NCBI GenBank assembly: GCA_029980465.1
Contig: JARYIJ010000001.1
Location: 868,001-932,000 of the forward strand
Direction: 5' to 3'
Length of the DNA: 64,000 bases
Source of the DNA: Pseudolabrys sp.
GTDB taxonomy: Bacteria > Pseudomonadota > Alphaproteobacteria > Rhizobiales > Xanthobacteraceae
Shown here piece by piece: positions 1 through 8,354 of this stretch (within the stretch, counting starts at the first letter, position 1; each line of letters begins with the position of its first letter). The position numbers were made by a program, and so were the translations under genes. The notes beneath the pieces are model-generated. The model made no database searches, had not been told where the DNA came from, and saw only the letters and a list, made by a program, of their open reading frames with translations.

Positions 1-44
1 CGTAGCGGAGCTGACCGTCATCTATTTCCGTCTCTAAAAGCTAT

Positions 45-70
45 GGAGAGCCGGCTTTCGCCGGCTCTCC
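45..70 (-). terminator. Rho-independent terminator of the flagellin gene
   Basis: A perfect 11-bp inverted repeat (45-55 with 60-70, 4-base loop) lies just past the flagellin stop. Read on the minus strand the hairpin is followed after a few bases by a short T run, as in an intrinsic terminator. The stem is strong enough that it could also act in the other direction. Confidence 0.8.
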
Positions 71-78
71 GATTACGC

Positions 79-903
79 TTAGCCGAGCAGCTTCAGGAGA
101 TACTGCGGGATCTGGTTGGCTGCCGTTTCCGCGGCGACCGCGGCTTGTGTCTTCACTTCCGAAGACGACAGAGTCGCCTCTTCGGCGGCAACGTCGACGT
201 CCGTGATCACCGACTTGGCCGACTGCAAGTTCTGCGTCTGCGTCGAGATTTCGTTGGCGCTGAAGTTGAACCGCGATTCCTGCGCGCCGATAGAGGCGCG
301 AGCCGATGAAACCGTACCGATCGCGGTATCGAGAGCGGTGAGTGCGGAGTTCGCGCCCGTCTGGGTGCTGACATTGAGCGTACTGACACCGAGCGAACTC
401 GCCGTCAGTGTCGACAGGGTCACCGTCACGGTATCGGTCGCCTTGGCGCCGACGAGCACCGAAACGCCCGACGAGAAAGCGCTGCTGCCGTCGAGCAGGC
501 TCACGCCGCCGTACGACGTGCCGCCCGCGATCGTGCCGATTTCACTGATGAGCTGCGAAAATTCCGACTGGATGTAGCCGCGGCTGCTGTCGGTGACGGT
601 GCCGGACGAAGCTTCCGACGCCAGCGTCTTCATGCGGGCCAGAATGTCGCTGATGTTCGAGGCGCCGCCGTCGGCGGTCTGCAGGATCGAGGTCGCCTGA
701 GACGCATTGGTCGCAGCCTGCTGCAGGGTCGAAATGTCCGACGAGATGCTGGTCGAGATCGCGAGGCCGGCCGCATCATCGGAGGCTTTGGTGATGCGCG
801 AGCCGCTCGACAGCTTCGACAGCGCGCTGGTCTCCTGCGCCGAGTTCATATTCAGGTAATACACCGCGGCATTGGCTGCCGTGTTCGTGGCAATCACGGG
901 CAT
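79..903 (-). CDS. fliC: Flagellin (short alphaproteobacterial type)
   Basis: This is the structural subunit of the flagellar filament, exported by the flagellar type III system. The 274-aa protein has the conserved N-terminal D0/D1 helices (residues about 1-135, including the SGSRI and DDAAGLAIS motifs) and the C-terminal D1/D0 helices (about 190-274, including IGAQESRF and ending in LLKLLG). The variable middle is short and rich in Ser and Thr, as in other small alphaproteobacterial flagellins. AAGGGAG lies a few bases before the ATG, and a strong terminator follows the stop. No other flagellar genes are in view. The sugar-modification-like genes at 2.2-6.8 kb might act on it, but that is only inferred from position. 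Confidence 0.95.
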   Translation of the reverse strand: MPVIATNTAANAAVYYLNMNSAQETSALSKLSSGSRITKASDDAAGLAISTSISSDISTLQQAATNASQATSILQTADGGASNISDILARMKTLASEASSGTVTDSSRGYIQSEFSQLISEIGTIAGGTSYGGVSLLDGSSAFSSGVSVLVGAKATDTVTVTLSTLTASSLGVSTLNVSTQTGANSALTALDTAIGTVSSARASIGAQESRFNFSANEISTQTQNLQSAKSVITDVDVAAEEATLSSSEVKTQAAVAAETAANQIPQYLLKLLG

Positions 904-1034
904 TGGATACTCCCTTTCCGCGGCGGCCAGCCGCGCCCCAATTAGACATGACGGAAGCTATCCCCCGTCCAACAGCTTGAACGGTCGGCATGCACGAAAC
1001 CGGGCGCGCTAGTTCGGCGGACACGCGCTTATGG

Positions 1035-1712
1035 TTACGCGTCGGTAAACGTCTGCCTGATATCGCCCTCGTTATGCCGCAGGGCTTTCTTGAGCTGCTG
1101 GCGGCCCCGCTTGAGCAGAGACTCGACCGCCATCACCGTCGTTCCCATGATGTCGGCGATGTCCGCGTTCGACATGTCCTCGTGATACGAGAGGATTACG
1201 GCGATCCGCTGCTGCTCCGGAAGGGAATTCATGGCTTCGTCGAGCATCCCCGCAACTTCGCTCTGCTGCAGCGTGCTCATCGCGTCCGGCGTCAAATCGG
1301 CCGGCTCCGGCACCGCCTCGACGTCTTCGGTGCGCGGCCGCCGGCGCAGGTCGATGCAACGGTTCGTCACAACGCGATAAAGCCAGGTCGAGAACTTGGC
1401 CCGGCCTTGCTGATACTCGGCGCGACGGCTCCAGACCTTGAGAAACGTGTCCTGGACGACGTCTTCGGCATCGTCCCGACTCCCCAGAATGCGAAGGGCG
1501 AGGGCAAACATCCGATCGATGTGGCGTTCGACGAGAATGCGGAACGCGTTCTGATCGCCGAGAGCAAGGCGATCGAGAAGTTCGGCCTCCTCGTCCCGCG
1601 CCACGTCAACGCTGGGGGCGGCCGCGGGCGTGCTTATCCGGTCAGCCGGCCGTTCAGGCGCCGCATCCGCCGGTAACGCGATCGGCGCGAATGCATTAAG
1701 CGCTAAAGCCAT
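1035..1712 (-). CDS. ECF-type RNA polymerase sigma factor
   Basis: This is an alternative sigma factor that would direct RNA polymerase to its own promoter class. The 225-aa protein has a roughly 45-residue Pro/Ala-rich N-terminal tail. Sigma region 2 follows at about 53-125 (DAEDVVQDTFLKVW, then FSTWLYRVVTNRCID), and region 4 at about 155-212 (LPEQQRIAVILSYHEDMS and a helix-turn-helix). Region 3 is absent, which defines the ECF group. The ATG at 1712 has GGGAG seven bases upstream. No recognisable anti-sigma gene is adjacent, which is unusual for the group, so its control is unknown. It lies between flagellin and the putative glycan genes and is divergent from the latter. Confidence 0.92.
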   Translation of the reverse strand: MALALNAFAPIALPADAAPERPADRISTPAAAPSVDVARDEEAELLDRLALGDQNAFRILVERHIDRMFALALRILGSRDDAEDVVQDTFLKVWSRRAEYQQGRAKFSTWLYRVVTNRCIDLRRRPRTEDVEAVPEPADLTPDAMSTLQQSEVAGMLDEAMNSLPEQQRIAVILSYHEDMSNADIADIMGTTVMAVESLLKRGRQQLKKALRHNEGDIRQTFTDA

Positions 1713-2194
1713 GCTGATCTCCCGCCCAGACTGGCCCCACCGCCAGCTTTCAACACTTCAACGGGCAAGATCGGAATTCCGGGCGCACTTTTTTCTTTAT
1801 TTTTCAGATACTTAGAAGGAAAGTTTTGCCTGTCCCCGGGCATTTTTTGCCCCTAGGCGATAGGCGCATAGTCAAGCCGCACGCGCTGAGCAGACGGCAT
1901 CCGACAACCAACAAGGGGGTGAGGACAAACGCGGTGAACGCAAAACCGCAACAAAACCCGACGTTTAAGCTTACGCCGCAGCTCATACGCCGAAACCGGT
2001 GGGGGCTGCGGCGAAACGAGGCTGGCTGCCAAAACGCGAAACGAATCAATGGTATCGGCGCGGCACGATTCGCGCCAATTAAAAAAAAGATAACTTTTGG
2101 CGCGGATACGGCCGCAATCGGGGAAGCCTGAGGCCGCGCCTGATTTGGCGGCTTAGGCCGTTAAGGACAGGGCAACGCTCGAATGGCGCTCTGA
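1713..2194. other. Intergenic region between the divergent sigma-factor and HAD-protein genes
   Basis: About 480 bases without a supportable gene. The short open frames here have no recognisable domain or good ribosome-binding site. The region contains A/T runs near 1790-1810 and 2080-2095 and must hold promoters for both flanking genes, but no -35/-10 pair stands out clearly. Confidence 0.5.
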
Positions 2195-4645
2195 ATGACC
2201 ATCGTGACTCAGGCGGCGGCTTCCCTGCCCTTGCCGCGGCTTAATCCCTCACCCCACCTCGCGATTTGCTCATTCGACATCTTCGATACGTTCCTGTTGA
2301 GAGCCTGCACGACGCCGGACGGCGTGTTCGAACGGGCGTTCGAACTCTCCCCCCTCAGCCTCAGCCATCCCCGCGCCGTCACCAGCTTCGTGCAGCACCG
2401 CATTGAAGCGGAGGCCCGCGCCCGCATTGCCAACTTCGAGAAGACGAAACGGCGCGAGATCTCCATCGACGAGGTCTACGCCCGATTTCCTTTTCGCCTG
2501 TTCGGACTCGATCGGTCGGCATTGCCCATCTTCGTGAACGCCGAACTCGCCGCCGAGCATGACCTCTGCCGCGTGAATTCCGAAATCCTCGCGCTCTACC
2601 AGAGCAACCGGCTATCGGGGGTCCGGACAGGTTTCATCTCTGACACGTATTGGCATAGCGACCAGATCGGATCCCTGTTGCGCAAGTGTGCGCCGGGTCT
2701 GACCTGGGACTTCCTCTACTGTTCGTGCGAGGCTGGGACGTCGAAATCCGAGGGCTTGTTCGACCGTTATCTGGCCGAGCAAGGCGTCGCCCCGGCGAAT
2801 GCCTTGCACATCGGCGACAATGAAGGCGCCGACATCAAGCCGGCACAACGGCGCGGTGTGCGAACACGCCATTATCCGCAGGCGACACCCCAATTCGCGC
2901 AGCAACTGAACCGTGAAAGTGCGTTGGCCGGCATACTGGACTCGACAAAGAGCCAGCGGCTGGATCGCGGCTTTCGCACACTGCGCCGGCTCGCTGCCGC
3001 ACGCGCGGCGCAAACGGGTCAAGCCCATACGATCGGTGTCTCGACACTCGGGCCGCTGATGTACGCGTTCGACCGGTTCGTGCAGGAGCAGGTCAAATGC
3101 ATCCAGGCCGGTGGCGGACGCACCGCCATCGCGTTTCTCGGCCGCGACGGCTACCTGTCGCATGCCATCTGGCAGGATGCCGGCCGGGACGGCGGGCAGT
3201 ATCTCGAGTTGAACCGTCGCATCAGTCTCATGGCATCGGCTGAAACCCTGACGCCGTTGGCCGACTTGCTCAAGACAATCCCGAAGATCGACGCCAAGAC
3301 CTTCGGCGAGATCGTGAAATTCGAGAGCCCCGAGGTTGGCAAGTTTTTTGCGGGCAAGCCGTCAGGCGTCGCCAAAGGACCGGAGCTTGCGGACGCTTTG
3401 CCTCATCTGCTCAACAGAAAGCAGATTCGGCGTCAGGCCCAGGCGGTCCGCAACGAGCTTCTGGACTATCTGAGGAAGACGATCGCCAACTTCGACGCGA
3501 TCACCGACCTGATCCTGGTCGATCTTGGCTATTCAGGCAGCATCCAGAAAGCGTTGCGGCGAGTCCTCGATTGCGAGAGAATCAAAACCCGGCTTCACGG
3601 CGTATATCTGCTGTCGCGCGATGAAGCCTTCGAAGAGATGGCGCCGAACGATACGGCAACCGGGTTCATTTCCGATCTTATCGTGACGCCCCATTTCAAG
3701 CGTGCGCTCACGCGCAATGTGTCGATTCTCGAACATTTGTGCTGCGCGCCCGTGAGCTCGGTAAGGAGCTACGCCAACGGCGCGGTCTGCCGTGAACCCG
3801 AGGTTCGTCAGCAGGGGCAAATCGAGGCGTGCGTGGCGGCGCAGGACGGAGCGCGAGCTTTTGCGAAATCCGCGCGTCAACTCGACGCTCAGCACGCGTT
3901 TGATCCTCTCGCCGACGTGGACAACGCCGCGCACTGGGCGGCTGTCATATTTGCCCGCCTTATCCTGCTGCCGAGTCCGGACGAGACCGCGTTTCTGGGT
4001 GCGTTCCTGCATGACGTCAATCTCGGCACGACGACGACGGCGCCGATGGTCGATGTCGAGGACGTCAAGCGCCAGCAAACGGCCTTGGGGCCCCTTATGT
4101 CGCTGACAACGCCGCCGCCGCCGATGTGGGTATCGGCTACATTCGCCAGCATCTCGCCGCTGCAGGCGTATCTCTACGCCCTCTTTGCGGCCAACCGGCT
4201 TGGGCACGGCATTTTCGGCGAGACCAGCCGCGGAACGATCAACGTCGGCCTTTTCAAGGCCGACGGGACGATGGCATTGGAGCCGGTGCCGATCTCCTGG
4301 AACGATTTCGGTCACTGGCGAGTCAGACTCGCCATGACAGCCACGATGCGGATCAACACCATTGTCGTGCCGCTTCACGCATTCGGGGCCGCAGGACTCC
4401 TCGACGGACCGGTGGTCCAGACGGGGACGACGTTGGCCGAGGCACAGACCTCGGTGGACGTTCGCAACTGGCCTGTAGACCGGCTGAGCTACTCCGGTGT
4501 CGAGCGGCACGGCCGCTCCTATCGCGTGACGGGAGAGGACCCCTGTCTGGTTCTCGATACGACCGCTGTCAAAGAGCCCATGACGGTCATTACATTCACG
4601 ATCGAACCGTTTGCCGCGCCTGATTTCAGGGCCCAGACCGTTTAA
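2195..4645 (+). CDS. Large HAD-superfamily protein (COG5610-like), probable surface-polysaccharide function
   Basis: The N-terminal ~230 residues form a HAD-type phosphohydrolase domain. Motif I is DIFDT with Asp28 and Asp31, motif II is at Ser149 (FISDTYW), motif III at Lys184 (TSKSEG), and motif IV is GDNEGAD with Asp208 and Asp213, so the catalytic set is complete. A second region from about 290 to 480 (with FLGRDGYLS and LVDLGYSGS) resembles the second half of COG5610 proteins, which are often encoded in capsule and glycan clusters. The C-terminal ~300 residues are not recognised. At 816 aa it is long for a HAD protein. It heads a plus-strand trio with a possible glycosyltransferase and a formyltransferase-fold protein. 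The substrate is unknown. Confidence 0.75.
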   Translation: MTIVTQAAASLPLPRLNPSPHLAICSFDIFDTFLLRACTTPDGVFERAFELSPLSLSHPRAVTSFVQHRIEAEARARIANFEKTKRREISIDEVYARFPFRLFGLDRSALPIFVNAELAAEHDLCRVNSEILALYQSNRLSGVRTGFISDTYWHSDQIGSLLRKCAPGLTWDFLYCSCEAGTSKSEGLFDRYLAEQGVAPANALHIGDNEGADIKPAQRRGVRTRHYPQATPQFAQQLNRESALAGILDSTKSQRLDRGFRTLRRLAAARAAQTGQAHTIGVSTLGPLMYAFDRFVQEQVKCIQAGGGRTAIAFLGRDGYLSHAIWQDAGRDGGQYLELNRRISLMASAETLTPLADLLKTIPKIDAKTFGEIVKFESPEVGKFFAGKPSGVAKGPELADALPHLLNRKQIRRQAQAVRNELLDYLRKTIANFDAITDLILVDLGYSGSIQKALRRVLDCERIKTRLHGVYLLSRDEAFEEMAPNDTATGFISDLIVTPHFKRALTRNVSILEHLCCAPVSSVRSYANGAVCREPEVRQQGQIEACVAAQDGARAFAKSARQLDAQHAFDPLADVDNAAHWAAVIFARLILLPSPDETAFLGAFLHDVNLGTTTTAPMVDVEDVKRQQTALGPLMSLTTPPPPMWVSATFASISPLQAYLYALFAANRLGHGIFGETSRGTINVGLFKADGTMALEPVPISWNDFGHWRVRLAMTATMRINTIVVPLHAFGAAGLLDGPVVQTGTTLAEAQTSVDVRNWPVDRLSYSGVERHGRSYRVTGEDPCLVLDTTAVKEPMTVITFTIEPFAAPDFRAQTV

Positions 4646-4707
4646 CGATCAGAGGCGTGTGTGCGTCGTGACCAAGCCTGAGCCTCGGCGCCACTTGGGT
4701 ATCTCTT

Positions 4708-6039
4708 GTGACTCCGCAACTGGACGTGTTGAGGCTCACTCCTGCGCAGCGCCGGCATCTTGATTGGCTGACGATCCAGTTCGGTCCCCTCCAGTTTGTC
4801 GACCATCGCTCGCCTGTCGATGACGCTACCGGTGTCGTCGTCATCACCAAGCCTTCAAGGCCTATCGACGTCGGCCCGCTGTTGAGCGGCCTCAGCGAAA
4901 GGTCCGCCGTCGTCATTCCTTTCGGCGAGGACCCGGCCTTCGATTTCCTGAAATCGAAGCTCATCCCGCACGGCGTCATTTCACCATCCGGTTTCGACGG
5001 CCCGCATCAATTGTGGTGGGGAGGCGTGAGCGAAATCGATTTACGGCAAGAATCTCCGGCCGCTCCTCTCGTCGCGACCAGCTATCCCTACTGGTTCGAC
5101 GAGCGGCCCGTCGCCACCTGGCGCGCGTCGGCAAAGCGCTTCAGATTGGATGCCAGGATCGACTATGCGAACGGCACCTCGGCGTTCGATAAAGTCGAAT
5201 CGATCAACAAAATCTGGCGAAATGCCGACCGCGCCGTGCTCTGGCTCGATCCTCACGCCGCCCTTCGCCGCTCTCCCGAACTGATCGAGGCTCTCGCCTG
5301 CGACGTCGCATTCGTGCGCGGCAATGACGGGCGGGCACGGACCGGCGTTCTCTTCCTTGCCAAAACCCCGGCCACCGAGACGCTTCTGCGTGCGTGGCTC
5401 ACGCTAGCCGAAGAATTCGGCGACCTGCCAGACGAGATTCTTTTTGACGAAGCATGGGCGCTGGTCTCGTCGCAGCAATCACTCTCGACGATCTGGCTGC
5501 CGCAATCCTACGACGTGGCGCACGGCGATCCAGACGCCGTCCTCGTGGCCGGAGATACGGCAAAGCGCGCCGATAGCGAGTGCGATATCGTTGCCGAAAT
5601 CCGCGCCGCTCAAGCGGCGGGACGGATCGCGGCGCCGGCTCCTTACCTGATCGCCGACAGTCCTATCCAGTCCGACCGGACGGCCACCGTTCTGCTCTGC
5701 ACCGATGCATTCGGCGACCAAAGCACGCTCATCGAGCGCCTCGAGGATGTCGGCACAGCATTCACGCGCAGCTGCGGCGGTTTCGGCCGGCTCGAGATCG
5801 TGATTTGCGAAGGCCGCGATGACGTCAAGCGAACGCTCGACGCCGCCGAGCAAGCCGGTTCGGCCGCGGTCATCGTCGAGCCCAGGTCCAGAATTCCTCT
5901 CACGTTTTTCAGCCGGCTTGGCGTGAAAAATTCCGGCGCAGAGCTGCCGTTTGTATCGAGTCTCGCGACCACGTCGCCGGTCACCGCGTTGAACCGTCCA
6001 TTCCGGCAAAAGGGCTTCGGCGTTCATTCGCTGACCTGA
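4708..6039 (+). CDS. Unknown protein, possible GT-A-like glycosyltransferase
   Basis: This 443-aa protein starts with GTG at 4708, 62 bases after the preceding gene. I do not recognise a family with certainty. The middle (about residues 115-275) has features of nucleotide-diphospho-sugar transferase folds: a WLDP segment after hydrophobic beta-strand residues, then a small strand (TGVLFLAK) and an acidic DEILFDEAW stretch resembling the end of GT-A transferase domains. No signal peptide or membrane segment is evident. Its place between a HAD-type glycan-cluster protein and a formyltransferase supports sugar handling, but this is inference. Confidence 0.6.
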   Translation: MTPQLDVLRLTPAQRRHLDWLTIQFGPLQFVDHRSPVDDATGVVVITKPSRPIDVGPLLSGLSERSAVVIPFGEDPAFDFLKSKLIPHGVISPSGFDGPHQLWWGGVSEIDLRQESPAAPLVATSYPYWFDERPVATWRASAKRFRLDARIDYANGTSAFDKVESINKIWRNADRAVLWLDPHAALRRSPELIEALACDVAFVRGNDGRARTGVLFLAKTPATETLLRAWLTLAEEFGDLPDEILFDEAWALVSSQQSLSTIWLPQSYDVAHGDPDAVLVAGDTAKRADSECDIVAEIRAAQAAGRIAAPAPYLIADSPIQSDRTATVLLCTDAFGDQSTLIERLEDVGTAFTRSCGGFGRLEIVICEGRDDVKRTLDAAEQAGSAAVIVEPRSRIPLTFFSRLGVKNSGAELPFVSSLATTSPVTALNRPFRQKGFGVHSLT

Positions 6040-6090
6040 GTCCCGGGCGGTCGAGTACCTGCGTCACCCGAATTTTCAAGCCATGAGGGC

Positions 6091-6816
6091 ATGGCCATGT
6101 ACGACATCGCGATCATCCTGGCGCCTCCAAGCCAGCATCAGGCGCTACGCGCCCTTCTCAAAGCGCACCGTAACGACCTGAATTTCATTCTCATTTCAGC
6201 GGCCGAGCACCTCGCCGCCATACCGGAAACCGTGCTCTCGCGCGCCCGCCTGATTGCTTTTGCAACGGACGTGATCGTTCCGGCATCCGTGCTCAAAGCC
6301 CTCGGCTACGGCGCCTATAATTTTCATCCGGGCCCGCCAAGCTACCCCGGCTGGGCTCCGGCGCATTTTGCGCTCTACGACGGCGCACGATGGTTCGGCG
6401 CGACCGCGCATCACATGGTCGAGCGCGTCGATGCCGGGCCGGTCGTCGGCGTCGAGAGCTTCGCGATGCCGGCCGGCATCTCCATTCGCGAACTTGAGCA
6501 GATCGCCTACATCCGCATGGCGCGCCTATTCTGGAGCCTTGCCAAGAGGCTGGTATCTCGCGAACCGCTCCCGGCACTCCCGGTCGCATGGGGCACGCGC
6601 CGCACGACCCGTCAGATGTACGTCCGGATGTGCGACATCCCCGCCGACATCGACAAGGCTGAACTGAACCGGCGCCTCGCCGCCTTCGACGACGATTTTC
6701 GCGGTATCCCTCTGACGGTGACCATCCACGGGGTAAAGTTCAAGCTGACGCCATCGGCCTCCCACCTCGATCAGCCTACCCGAGATGACGCCACTCAACG
6801 CGCAGCGGCCGGATAG
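6091..6816 (+). CDS. Formyltransferase-fold protein (methionyl-tRNA/sugar formyltransferase-like)
   Basis: The protein has the N-terminal fold of 10-formyltetrahydrofolate-dependent formyltransferases with the catalytic triad visible: Asn77 and His79 in NFHPGPP and Asp114 in ERVDAGPVV. It is 241 aa, far shorter than methionyl-tRNA formyltransferase (about 310 aa), and lacks that enzyme's C-terminal OB domain, so it is unlikely to be the housekeeping Fmt. Sugar N-formyltransferases of glycan pathways share this catalytic domain and are a plausible alternative. The start may be ATG 6091 or ATG 6097; GAGGGC just upstream fits 6097 slightly better. It is the last gene of the plus-strand trio. Confidence 0.78.
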   Translation: MAMYDIAIILAPPSQHQALRALLKAHRNDLNFILISAAEHLAAIPETVLSRARLIAFATDVIVPASVLKALGYGAYNFHPGPPSYPGWAPAHFALYDGARWFGATAHHMVERVDAGPVVGVESFAMPAGISIRELEQIAYIRMARLFWSLAKRLVSREPLPALPVAWGTRRTTRQMYVRMCDIPADIDKAELNRRLAAFDDDFRGIPLTVTIHGVKFKLTPSASHLDQPTRDDATQRAAAG

Positions 6817-6916
6817 CGGCCAAAGCGTTTTCGGCGAGCGCGAAAGGTGCCATTCTCGAAGACAATCTTCAGCGGTTATGGACGCCGAACATCAAGACCG
6901 TGAGGCAAGCCAAGAA

Positions 6917-7165
6917 TTAACCTCGGTCGTTCTTGGCGTTTTCCATCCGAGTCATCCGGTGCAGGAGCACATCGAAACGGCGGGCGGCAACGGGGTCGGC
7001 TTGGCGCAGCGTCACATAAGCTTCGCCCGCGCGGCGGCACGCTTGCTCAACCTCGCCGGCTGCGGCCAGCGCCGTGATGCTTGCCAGCAGAATCTCGCAC
7101 AGGCGTTTCACAGCAACGGAAACGTTCGGCGCGCCGGCAACCGCAGAAGCGGCGTTATCATTCAT
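6917..7165 (-). CDS. Small hypothetical protein, last gene of the DUF2249/Nfu-MIP18 cluster
   Basis: This 82-aa, mostly helical and Ala-rich protein has one Cys in a predicted helix and no recognised domain. It starts five bases after the upstream gene stops, on the same strand, and so appears to be the last member of the operon reading left from 10025. Position and spacing support a real gene; its function is unknown. Confidence 0.55.
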   Translation of the reverse strand: MNDNAASAVAGAPNVSVAVKRLCEILLASITALAAAGEVEQACRRAGEAYVTLRQADPVAARRFDVLLHRMTRMENAKNDRG

Positions 7166-7170
7166 CGCCT

Positions 7171-7788
7171 TTATCCGATGCCGAAATGCGCTTTGGCGTC
7201 CGCACTCATCATCTCCGGACTCCAGCGCGGCTCATAGGTAAGCTGCACGTCGACGAGTTCGACGCCGGGTACGCCACTCGCAGCCTCGCCGGCGCCCGAC
7301 TTCAGATAATTCGTCGCCGGGCACCCCGGGGTGGTCGTGGTCATGATGACACGGACCGTGCCACCGGACGCGACGACGTCGTAGACCAGACCGAGATCGA
7401 CGATGTTGTAGCCGAGCTCCGGATCGATCACCTGCCGCAGCGCATCCTTGATGTGACCGGCGACCTCAGGATCGGTGCCTGGAGCGATGGACGACGCCGG
7501 AACTTCCTTGCGGAGCACCGGCGCTCCCGACATGAAATGCTCCATGATGACACCGAGGATCGCAGGCTTGAGACGCTGCCAGTCGCCTCCGGCTCGGGTA
7601 ATCGTGATGAAATCCTTGCCAAGCGATACGGCCGCCACGCCCGGAATTGCAAACAGCCGCTCCGCGAGCGGCGATTGCGCCGCTTGCGCCTTGTCGTGCA
7701 GAGTCAGCGTACCGTCGGCCAGCACCTCGCGTCCGGGGAGGAATTTCAGCCGGGCCGCATCCGGCATCGCTTCGGTCTGAATGAACAT
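7171..7788 (-). CDS. Nfu_N-MIP18 (DUF59) fusion, likely Fe-S cluster assembly/transfer factor
   Basis: Residues about 1-90 match the Nfu N-terminal domain (segments LKFLPG, SPLAERLF, GVAAVSLGKDFITI). Residues about 104-200 match the MIP18/DUF59/PaaD domain, with IDPELGYNIVDLGL and the conserved Cys156 in TTPGCP. In ordinary Nfu proteins the first domain is followed by a CxxC NifU domain; here a MIP18 domain takes that place. The 205-aa protein therefore looks dedicated to cluster maturation of a partner, possibly in the adjacent nitrogen-oxide locus. The gene starts 12 bases after the DUF2249 gene stops. MPDAARL, seven codons in, is an alternative start. Confidence 0.85.
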   Translation of the reverse strand: MFIQTEAMPDAARLKFLPGREVLADGTLTLHDKAQAAQSPLAERLFAIPGVAAVSLGKDFITITRAGGDWQRLKPAILGVIMEHFMSGAPVLRKEVPASSIAPGTDPEVAGHIKDALRQVIDPELGYNIVDLGLVYDVVASGGTVRVIMTTTTPGCPATNYLKSGAGEAASGVPGVELVDVQLTYEPRWSPEMMSADAKAHFGIG

Positions 7789-7800
7789 GGCTCGCCCGGA

Positions 7801-8334
7801 TCAAGCGGCGGCCCGACCCGCCGCACCGATACGCACCAGAATCCTGTAAGTCTTGCCGTCGGGTTCAAAATCGCCCCGCCAGGCATGACCCCGTTTCGCC
7901 AGTTCCGGAAGCAGGAAGACCGGCTCGCGGCACAGCAACGCGCAAAGTACGTCGCCCGCCTGCATTGCCTCTGTCGCAGCCAGAATTCGCACCATCGGCT
8001 CCGGCGGATCGAGATCACGATTGTCGAGCTGCTGCACGGGCTCGGGCCAGCTGGTGGTGTCGTCTGCCGGCGCAGCAGAAGCTGATTCGGCAGTCGAAGC
8101 GGCTTGCGCCGGGCGGAACACAACCTCCCAATCGCCGCCATCAAGTTCCTTCGCCTCGTAACTGAACCCCTTCGCCCCGAGCACGCTGAACAGCGGCACG
8201 GGCCTGAAGGTCGCCAGCAGCCGCAGCCCTTGTCCGGGAGCGAGCGCCGTCACGGTTTCCATGATTTGCTGAAATGGCTCGCCGCCAGCCCGCAAGGTTG
8301 GGCGGACGTCCAGGTCCACGAATGTGTCGGTCAT
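7801..8334 (-). CDS. DUF2249 domain protein (two-part)
   Basis: The start is ATG 8334, preceded by GGGAG; the frame is open much further upstream but that extension has no domain sense. The 177-aa product has an N-terminal DUF2249 domain (starting VDLDVRPTLRAGGEPF, then GLRLLATFRPVPLFSVLGAKGF) and a less clear C-terminal half from about residue 95 with a related pattern (LDNRDLDPPEPMVRIL). DUF2249 proteins are small cytosolic proteins of unknown function often encoded with denitrification and NO-response genes. It lies between the membrane protein and the Nfu_N-MIP18 gene in one operon. Confidence 0.8.
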   Translation of the reverse strand: MTDTFVDLDVRPTLRAGGEPFQQIMETVTALAPGQGLRLLATFRPVPLFSVLGAKGFSYEAKELDGGDWEVVFRPAQAASTAESASAAPADDTTSWPEPVQQLDNRDLDPPEPMVRILAATEAMQAGDVLCALLCREPVFLLPELAKRGHAWRGDFEPDGKTYRILVRIGAAGRAAA

Positions 8335-8354
8335 CGGAGATCTCCCTTTCTCAA

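Noticed and set aside
1826..2131. 101-aa plus-strand frame in the sigma/HAD gap
   Set aside because: Basic, low-complexity translation with no homology signal or ribosome-binding site.
3533..4510. 325-aa minus-strand frame inside the HAD-protein gene
   Set aside because: No domain or start signal; composition typical of reverse-strand shadows.
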